From positions 1 through 12,454 of the forward strand of contig DZCQ01000041.1 in NCBI GenBank assembly GCA_022730285.1: 12,454 nt of DNA, given 5' to 3'. How positions within the stretch are numbered: the stretch's first letter is position 1; each line of letters opens with the position of its first letter. The stretch comes from Flavobacterium psychrophilum (GTDB lineage: Bacteria > Bacteroidota > Bacteroidia > Flavobacteriales > Flavobacteriaceae). The notes beneath the pieces were generated by a model. That model did not search any database and was not told the origin of the DNA. It was given only the letters and a program-made list of their open reading frames with translations. A program made the position numbers and the translations under genes. Below, piece by piece: positions 7,744 to 12,454 of this stretch.

Positions 7744-7751
7744 CAAAAATA
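7744..7751 (-). promoter_or_regulatory. Candidate -7 promoter element of the thr operon
   Basis: Read on the minus strand, the site is TATTTTTG, a perfect TAnnTTTG match. Transcription would begin near 7740, shortly before the 28-codon leader ORF. No clear TTTG -33 box is visible upstream. Confidence 0.4.
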
Positions 7752-7784
7752 AACTAATTTAATTTATTTTAAAAAATTAACGCA

Positions 7785-7792
7785 TACTTTTG
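7785..7792 (+). promoter_or_regulatory. Candidate upstream -7 promoter element for hutH
   Basis: TACTTTTG is a perfect TAnnTTTG match facing hutH, within the small inverted repeat CGCA-N6-TGCG. It would give a leader of about 170 nt. No good -33 box is seen, and a second candidate lies nearer the gene, so the choice is open. Confidence 0.3.
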
Positions 7793-7900
7793 CGAATATT
7801 TTATTTTTAACATAATAATATGTGTGTTTTTTAACTTTTATGAAGTGGTTAAAGAAATAATATTACATAAAATGCAATTTTAAAATAAGAAAATATAACA

Positions 7901-7908
7901 TAAATTTG
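7901..7908 (+). promoter_or_regulatory. Candidate proximal -7 promoter element for hutH
   Basis: TAAATTTG is a perfect TAnnTTTG match and would start transcription near 7913, about 55 nt before the hutH ATG. A dyad TTCAA-TT-TTGAA (7927-7938) lies just downstream in the presumed 5' leader, a possible operator. The -33 element is not evident. Confidence 0.35.
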
Positions 7909-7967
7909 TTTTCTAACTTTTGTTTATTCAATTTTGAACAATTAAAAATCATAAATACTTAAATGTC

Positions 7968-9461
7968 ATGCACTATATTAGCTCTAATTCATTAACTATA
8001 GCGACAATAAATCAACTTATTTTTGAACAAAAGCAACTGAAACTTTCTAACGAATCCGTTGAGGTAATCACAAAGTGCCGAGAGTACCTAGATCAGAAAA
8101 TAGAACAAAATCCGAATCCAATATATGGTATTAATACGGGTTTTGGCTCATTATGTAATGTAATAATTTCAAACGAAAATTTATCACAATTACAAGAAAA
8201 TCTAGTAAAATCACATGCTTGTGGTATTGGAGAAGAAGTTCCAACCGAAATAGTAAAAATAATGCTGTTGCTAAAAATACAATCTTTAAGCTATGGATAT
8301 TCTGGAGTGCAATTGGAAACAGTACAAAGGTTAATAGATTTTTATAACAATAACATACTACCTGTTGTTTACACACAAGGCTCCTTAGGAGCAAGTGGTG
8401 ATTTGTCTCCATTAGCACATCTATCTTTACCACTATTAGGAGAAGGAGAAGTAAACTATGAAGGAAACCGAGTACACGCCTCTCAAATTCTTGCAAAATT
8501 TAATTGGGAACCTATTGCCTTAAAATCAAAAGAAGGATTAGCACTGCTCAACGGAACACAGTTCATGAGTGCTTATGGAGTTTACATATTAATTAAATCT
8601 GAAAAACTAGCATATTTTTCAAACCTTGTAGCGGCCATCTCCTTAGAAGCATTCGATGGAAGATTAGAGCCATTTAACCAATTAATCCATTTAATTCGAC
8701 CACACAACGGACAACTAAGCGTATCACAAGATATGCTAGACCTATTAAAAGGTAGCGAAATTAGCAACCAACCCAAAGTACACGTGCAAGACCCATACTC
8801 CTTTAGATGTATTCCGCAAGTACACGGGGCTTCAAAAGATACTATAAATTATGTATCCCGTGTTTTTAAGACAGAAATAAACTCTGTAACAGACAATCCA
8901 AATATATTTGTCGAAGCGGATATCATTATCTCAGGAGGTAATTTTCATGGACAACCACTGGCACTAGCACTAGATTTTCTATCAATAGCACTAGCAGAAT
9001 TAGGAAGCATATCAGAACGAAGAACATACCAGCTAATCTCAGGATTAAGAGGATTGCCACCATTTTTAGTAACCAATCCAGGACTCAATTCAGGATTTAT
9101 GATACCACAATATACTGCAGCAAGCATTGTAAGTCAAAATAAACAATATGCAAATCCAGCAAGTACAGATAGTATTGTATCCAGCAATGGGCAAGAAGAC
9201 CATGTTAGTATGGGAGCAAATGCGGCTACAAAATGCCTAAAAATTGTACAAAACCTCGAAAAAATAATAGCTATCGAATTAATGAATGCCTCACAAGCAA
9301 TAGAATTCCGAAGACCACTAAAAACAAGCCCATTCCTCGAAACATTTATACAAGAATATAGACTGCAAGTGCCATTAGTTACCCAAGATAGAATATTGCA
9401 TTACGATATTGAAAAATCCATCGCATTTCTACAAAGTTTTGAAATAGATATTTCAGAATAG
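7968..9461 (+). CDS. hutH: Histidine ammonia-lyase
   Basis: It eliminates ammonia from L-histidine to form urocanate, the first step of histidine degradation, in the cytosol. The 497 residues match the family. The self-made MIO cofactor comes from Ala142-Ser143-Gly144 in GSLGASGDLSPLAHL. Other active-site positions are Tyr53 (YGINTGFG), Asn195 (LLNGTQ), Gln274 and Tyr277 (QDPYSFRC), Arg280, Phe326 (GGNFHGQP) and Glu410 (GQEDHVSMG). The selectivity position reads Ser82-His83 (VKSHACGIGE), as in true histidine lyases; tyrosine or phenylalanine lyases have a different pair there. The first ATG in frame gives a normal N-terminus. The gene stands alone: no urocanase (hutU), imidazolonepropionase (hutI) or formiminoglutamase (hutG) flanks it, and its divergent neighbour is the thr operon. 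An aromatic amino-acid lyase of flexirubin or aryl-polyene clusters is the alternative, but no such cluster is visible. Confidence 0.9.
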   Translation: MHYISSNSLTIATINQLIFEQKQLKLSNESVEVITKCREYLDQKIEQNPNPIYGINTGFGSLCNVIISNENLSQLQENLVKSHACGIGEEVPTEIVKIMLLLKIQSLSYGYSGVQLETVQRLIDFYNNNILPVVYTQGSLGASGDLSPLAHLSLPLLGEGEVNYEGNRVHASQILAKFNWEPIALKSKEGLALLNGTQFMSAYGVYILIKSEKLAYFSNLVAAISLEAFDGRLEPFNQLIHLIRPHNGQLSVSQDMLDLLKGSEISNQPKVHVQDPYSFRCIPQVHGASKDTINYVSRVFKTEINSVTDNPNIFVEADIIISGGNFHGQPLALALDFLSIALAELGSISERRTYQLISGLRGLPPFLVTNPGLNSGFMIPQYTAASIVSQNKQYANPASTDSIVSSNGQEDHVSMGANAATKCLKIVQNLEKIIAIELMNASQAIEFRRPLKTSPFLETFIQEYRLQVPLVTQDRILHYDIEKSIAFLQSFEIDISE

Positions 9462-9588
9462 AACACACCTTAATATACTGATTGATTTTCTGTGGTATAG
9501 GCAGACCAGCCGTTTACGGAGGGAACATCCAAACAGTACTTTTGTTGCTAATTATAGAATTTAGTCGCAAATAGTAATTTAAAAGATG

Positions 9589-10323
9589 TTAAGAGTTATC
9601 TATTTGTTTGAAAATGCTGTATTGTACTGCATAAACAAATGGAATAGTAAAAAATATTCCGATGCAAAAAGCAATTAATCCGACAAGAGAGCCTATTCCT
9701 GCAATTATCGCTACGGCAATTACTGCTAGTAAATTTTTAGAAACAAATTGAATGCTTTTTGTAATTGCTTGTATGGCTGTTAAGTTTTTAAAAAGAACTA
9801 ATGGAATGCTAACAAAGGTAAATGCAGAGATAGCATAGGAAAAAAAAGGGCCTAAAATATTTGCTATTTTGAGTGGTATGATAAAATGCAGGAAACTATC
9901 TATTCCTACGGATAAAGTGGTTACAATAATAGATACACTAATTATGGTTAGATATTTTGGGTTATTTATATAGTAAAAAACACTAGAAAAGGTAACTTCC
10001 TCATTATTATCAGCTTGTTGTGCCATTTTTAAAAAACCAGCAACAAAAGGACTTATAAGTGTTGTTATTATTACCACAGCAATCAAATAAGTAAAAGTTT
10101 GTTTTGTGGTAAAAGTATCTGGATTAAAATTTTTCATTTCTTTAGATAAAGTCTCCATATCTGCGAAACTACTTAATCCAATTAAAGCCATTACTATAAG
10201 CACAAATAGTAAACCAAAAAAAGCAAAACCAGCTGTTATTGCCATTTTTTTATAATTACTAATTGACTCATCTATAACATATCCGATATCTATTTTTTTG
10301 GGCGATTGGTTTTGTTCTTCCAT
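9589..10323 (-). CDS. Conserved polytopic inner-membrane protein of unknown function
   Basis: The 244 residues have a short charged N-terminus (MEEQNQSPKKIDIGYVIDESISNYKK) followed by about five or six hydrophobic segments, near residues 27-51, 76-98, 123-143, 151-178 and 197-235 (the last long enough for two passes). There is no signal peptide, catalytic motif or cofactor site. The opening, an amphipathic stretch before the first membrane span, recalls DUF975/YciC-like membrane proteins, but this is resemblance only. Flavobacterial homologues have sometimes been labelled beta-carotene monooxygenase, for which nothing here gives support. It starts 30 bp after the stop of the outer-membrane protein gene and is probably translated from the same transcript. 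No terminator is obvious in the 127 bp between its end and hutH. Confidence 0.75.
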   Translation of the reverse strand: MEEQNQSPKKIDIGYVIDESISNYKKMAITAGFAFFGLLFVLIVMALIGLSSFADMETLSKEMKNFNPDTFTTKQTFTYLIAVVIITTLISPFVAGFLKMAQQADNNEEVTFSSVFYYINNPKYLTIISVSIIVTTLSVGIDSFLHFIIPLKIANILGPFFSYAISAFTFVSIPLVLFKNLTAIQAITKSIQFVSKNLLAVIAVAIIAGIGSLVGLIAFCIGIFFTIPFVYAVQYSIFKQIDNS

Positions 10324-10353
10324 ATTTTTTTTTGAATTATTTTTGTGTTTATT

Positions 10354-11721
10354 TTATAAAAATGCCCATCTAAAACCAGTATAAATATCTGCTTGCTGTT
10401 TATTAGCAAGTAATGCGGTAACCACAGAGTTTGAGCCGATGTAAAAGCCTCCCAATCTAAACCCAAATCCACTATTAAATCCAGATATGGAGTTGGTGCT
10501 TTGTGGAGCGAAAATTTCGATAAAATTTGTATAAAAACGTGGTGTTACGGTAAAACTGTTTTGGGAAGATGTTTGATTATTTACGTCATTTTTAAGCATA
10601 CCTTGCTGTAAAAAGAAACCTACATAAAATTTAGAAATTACTTTCGCATCTGCATAAAGAGATAAGGTAGTAGGCAATTTAACTTTAAAATCTTTTTCCT
10701 GATTTACTTTGGTAAGATAGCCATTGTTTAACAAAATAGTTTCAATTTCCTGAATACTTTGAACATTTTCAAATTGGTTCAAGTCTAATCCAAATGGTTT
10801 TGCAATGGTTGATTGTATTTTTAAAGAATAGTTTGTCGAAAAATTATTACTGTCTTTATAAGTCATAGTTCCTATATTTCGCACAGATAATCCTACATTT
10901 AATTTGTACTTATTCTTATTTTTAGGATCCAAAGTAGCATCTTTCCATTGGTAATTTATTCCTATATCGGTGCCTATTCCAGCTAAACTGCCAAATACCG
11001 ATTTATAATAGTCGTTAAAATTAGTAAAGTTGTTTGCTAGACTTCCAGAATACGCAATATTCACATTTGCAACAGCATCGTTTAAATACAACTGACTTCC
11101 AGATCTATTTATTGTTCCTTCAAATTCACTAACTCCAATATTTGCATACGATCCTGGAAATAATAGCTTCACGGTGAGTCCTGCGTTGAATTTATGAGTG
11201 TCGTTTTCAAAAATATTTCGTGCAGCAACTACACCAATTTCTCCCCATGTAACCCCATTTACTCGCTGATTATACTTGCTAGAAATAGTGGTAGAACTTG
11301 TAATGGTAGAGTTTGTAGAATTAGAAACCACATCTCCTAATTTAGAATTTACATCAATAATGTCTAAATTAATATTTGCTTTAGAGTTAATGCCAAAAGC
11401 CCATTTTTTGTATTTCATACTAAAACTCGGACCAAACACTTCTGTATTAGTTCTCATATTCACTTCGTCTGAGCCTTGAAAAATAAGTGTTTCTAGATTT
11501 TTTCCAGAAGTTATATCATTAAATCCAATTTTGTTATTATTTACATTTAGACTAAAACTAAAAATATTAGTCTCAAACTTATTAGATATATTCGCTAATT
11601 CCGATGGATTAGTTCCAGCACTTAACATTCCGATTTTGCTAGAAGTGCTTATACCTGAAAAATGCTCTTGTGCAAAGAATGAAACTGGCAATAAATTAAA
11701 TAGAATAAAAAATTTTCTCAT
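10354..11721 (-). CDS. DUF5723-like outer-membrane beta-barrel protein
   Basis: The chosen start, ATG at 11721, gives 455 residues beginning MRKFFILFNLLPVSFFAQEHFSG, a good Sec signal peptide with likely cleavage after FFA. A longer open frame to 11811 would add 30 residues and overlap the upstream pseudouridine synthase gene, so it is rejected. After the signal come SKIGMLSAGTNPSELAN and alternating polar/hydrophobic strands with many Asn, Ser and aromatic residues (SFSMKYKKWAFGINSKANIN, KYKLNVGLSVRNIGTM). The chain ends in YTGFRWAFL, an aromatic beta-strand end typical of outer-membrane barrels. The pattern agrees with the DUF5723 family of Bacteroidota, whose role is unknown. It lies 46 bp after the RluA-family gene and 30 bp before a membrane-protein gene on the same strand. 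Confidence 0.8.
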   Translation of the reverse strand: MRKFFILFNLLPVSFFAQEHFSGISTSSKIGMLSAGTNPSELANISNKFETNIFSFSLNVNNNKIGFNDITSGKNLETLIFQGSDEVNMRTNTEVFGPSFSMKYKKWAFGINSKANINLDIIDVNSKLGDVVSNSTNSTITSSTTISSKYNQRVNGVTWGEIGVVAARNIFENDTHKFNAGLTVKLLFPGSYANIGVSEFEGTINRSGSQLYLNDAVANVNIAYSGSLANNFTNFNDYYKSVFGSLAGIGTDIGINYQWKDATLDPKNKNKYKLNVGLSVRNIGTMTYKDSNNFSTNYSLKIQSTIAKPFGLDLNQFENVQSIQEIETILLNNGYLTKVNQEKDFKVKLPTTLSLYADAKVISKFYVGFFLQQGMLKNDVNNQTSSQNSFTVTPRFYTNFIEIFAPQSTNSISGFNSGFGFRLGGFYIGSNSVVTALLANKQQADIYTGFRWAFL

Positions 11722-11767
11722 GACTAGAATAGGTTTTAAATATTTGATAAAAATAGCAAAAAAAAAG

Positions 11768-12454
11768 TTAAACCACGTTCCAAATAACATCATTTGGTAG
11801 TGGAGCAACAATTTTTATTTTTTCTTTAGAAACAGGATGGACAAACTCTAACTTACGTGCATGCAAGTGAATTCCACCATCTGGATTACTTCTGTCAAAA
11901 CCATATTTTAAATCCCCTTTTATTGGGCAATTAATAGCTTGTAGCTGTGCACGAATTTGATGGTGTCTTCCTGTATATAGGTCTATTTCTAGGGCAAAAT
12001 AATTATGTAATTCTTTGATTATTTTATAATCTAACGAGGCTAATTTGCTTTCTGGAACTTCTTTAATATGTGCCTTAGAGGTATTATTTTTTTCGTTTCT
12101 TTTTATAAAATGTACAAGATTACTTTGCGTTTTTGGTGGTTTATTTTTTACAATTGCCCAATACGTTTTTTGCGTTTCTCGTTCGCTAAACATCTTGTTT
12201 AAACGTTCTAGGGACTTACTCGTTTTAGCAAAAACCACAATTCCCGTTGTGGGTCTGTCTAATCTGTGTACAACACCCAGAAAAACCTCACCTGGTTTAT
12301 TATATTTTTCTTTAATATATTCTTTTATAATATCAGAAAGTGGCTTGTCTCCTGTTTTGTCGCCTTGTACAATATCGCCAACACGTTTATTGATGACAAT
12401 AATGTGGTTGTCTTCGTGTAGAATTTGAAGATTAGATTTGTTGGAAATTATTTT
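11768..12454 (-). CDS. RluA-family pseudouridine synthase (5' end cut by window edge)
   Basis: The enzyme isomerises a uridine in rRNA or tRNA to pseudouridine. The frame is open to the window edge, giving 228 visible residues starting KIISNKSNLQILHEDNHIIV; related proteins begin almost exactly here, so probably only one or a few codons are missing. The catalytic motif is HRLDRPTTGIVVFAKTS, with the nucleophilic Asp at visible residue 66. VGDIVQGDKTGDKPLSDIIK before it, and YFALEIDLYTGRHHQIRAQL and GDLKYG after it, are standard RluA-family blocks. There is no N-terminal S4 domain, so it is the short, S4-less type seen in Bacteroidota. A GTG at 12238 lies after the catalytic Asp and cannot be the start. 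Target RNA cannot be predicted. It is probably the first visible gene of a transcript with the two following envelope genes. Confidence 0.93.
   Translation of the reverse strand, partial: KIISNKSNLQILHEDNHIIVINKRVGDIVQGDKTGDKPLSDIIKEYIKEKYNKPGEVFLGVVHRLDRPTTGIVVFAKTSKSLERLNKMFSERETQKTYWAIVKNKPPKTQSNLVHFIKRNEKNNTSKAHIKEVPESKLASLDYKIIKELHNYFALEIDLYTGRHHQIRAQLQAINCPIKGDLKYGFDRSNPDGGIHLHARKLEFVHPVSKEKIKIVAPLPNDVIWNVV

Larger units (their letters stand above)
7517..7967. other. 451-bp divergent control region between thrA and hutH
   Basis: No protein of normal size is encoded here. The thrA-proximal half carries a Thr/Ile-rich leader ORF, a GC hairpin on its stop codon and a long AU-rich inverted repeat. 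The central part (7744-7792) has two back-to-back TAnnTTTG boxes facing outward, so the two transcripts would start within about 60 bp of each other. A small inverted repeat CGCA-N6-TGCG (7781-7794) surrounds the rightward box. The hutH-proximal part is AT-rich with another TAnnTTTG box and a TTCAA-TT-TTGAA dyad (7927-7938). Confidence 0.7.

Noticed and set aside
7927..7938. TTCAA-TT-TTGAA dyad near hutH as the same operator as the rocD palindromes
   Set aside because: The half-sites are in the opposite order (TTGAA-TTCAA near rocD), and short AT dyads are common in this DNA, so a shared regulator is not supported.
8131..8496. 121-codon open frame opposite hutH
   Set aside because: It lies wholly within the well-supported hutH gene on the other strand and its Leu/Val-rich translation resembles no protein family; it is a shadow frame.
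9462..9588. Gap between hutH and the membrane-protein gene, with a slightly GC-richer patch near 9500-9530
   Set aside because: I found no hairpin with U-tail, ORF, tRNA-like sequence or repeat in it; it may hold weak convergent transcript ends only.
11722..11811. Longer N-terminus for the DUF5723-like protein
   Set aside because: It would overlap the upstream pseudouridine synthase gene and place 30 residues before a clean signal peptide at 11721.
11768..12238. Short pseudouridine synthase starting at a GTG at 12238
   Set aside because: The frame continues upstream to the window edge and includes the catalytic HRLD motif before that GTG.

Overview
The window reads as chromosomal DNA of a member of Bacteroidota, most likely the Flavobacteriaceae. 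This rests on the strongly AT-rich sequence, start codons without clear Shine-Dalgarno sites, several perfect matches to the Bacteroidota -7 element TAnnTTTG, and proteins typical of the group. There is no mobile element, phage module, tRNA/rRNA gene or CRISPR array. Most of the window is housekeeping metabolism; the interest lies in the control regions and a few poorly characterised envelope proteins.

Layout. (1) Positions 2-565 (+) are the C-terminal end of a cell-surface or tail-fibre-like protein ending in an S74 (endosialidase-type) intramolecular chaperone. A symmetric bidirectional terminator (586-629) separates it from a convergent gene. (2) Positions 645-1889 (-) encode ornithine aminotransferase (rocD). 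It is divergent from a pentapeptide-repeat protein (2047-2670, +). Their shared 157-bp control region holds two near-identical 14-bp palindromes 41 bp apart. (3) Positions 2667-7516 (-) form a complete threonine cluster: fused aspartokinase/homoserine dehydrogenase (thrA), homoserine kinase (thrB) and threonine synthase (thrC). Together they cover aspartate to threonine except the aspartate-semialdehyde dehydrogenase step. (4) The 451-bp gap 7517-7967 separates thrA from divergent hutH. On the thrA side it holds an undersized leader ORF packed with Thr and Ile codons, whose stop codon lies inside a GC hairpin. This is the layout expected of a ribosome-mediated thr attenuator and is the best discovery candidate here. 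(5) hutH (7968-9461, +) is a histidine ammonia-lyase with all key residues and no other hut gene beside it. (6) Positions 9589-12454 (-) hold three co-directional genes: an RluA-family pseudouridine synthase (cut by the window edge), a DUF5723-like outer-membrane protein and a small polytopic membrane protein, probably one transcript.

How the genes work together: the thr cluster makes threonine, the precursor of isoleucine, and the leader codons (Thr, Ile, Val) fit feedback by the end products. The flanking rocD and hutH deal with ornithine and histidine turnover, so the middle of the window is an amino-acid metabolism neighbourhood without being one operon.
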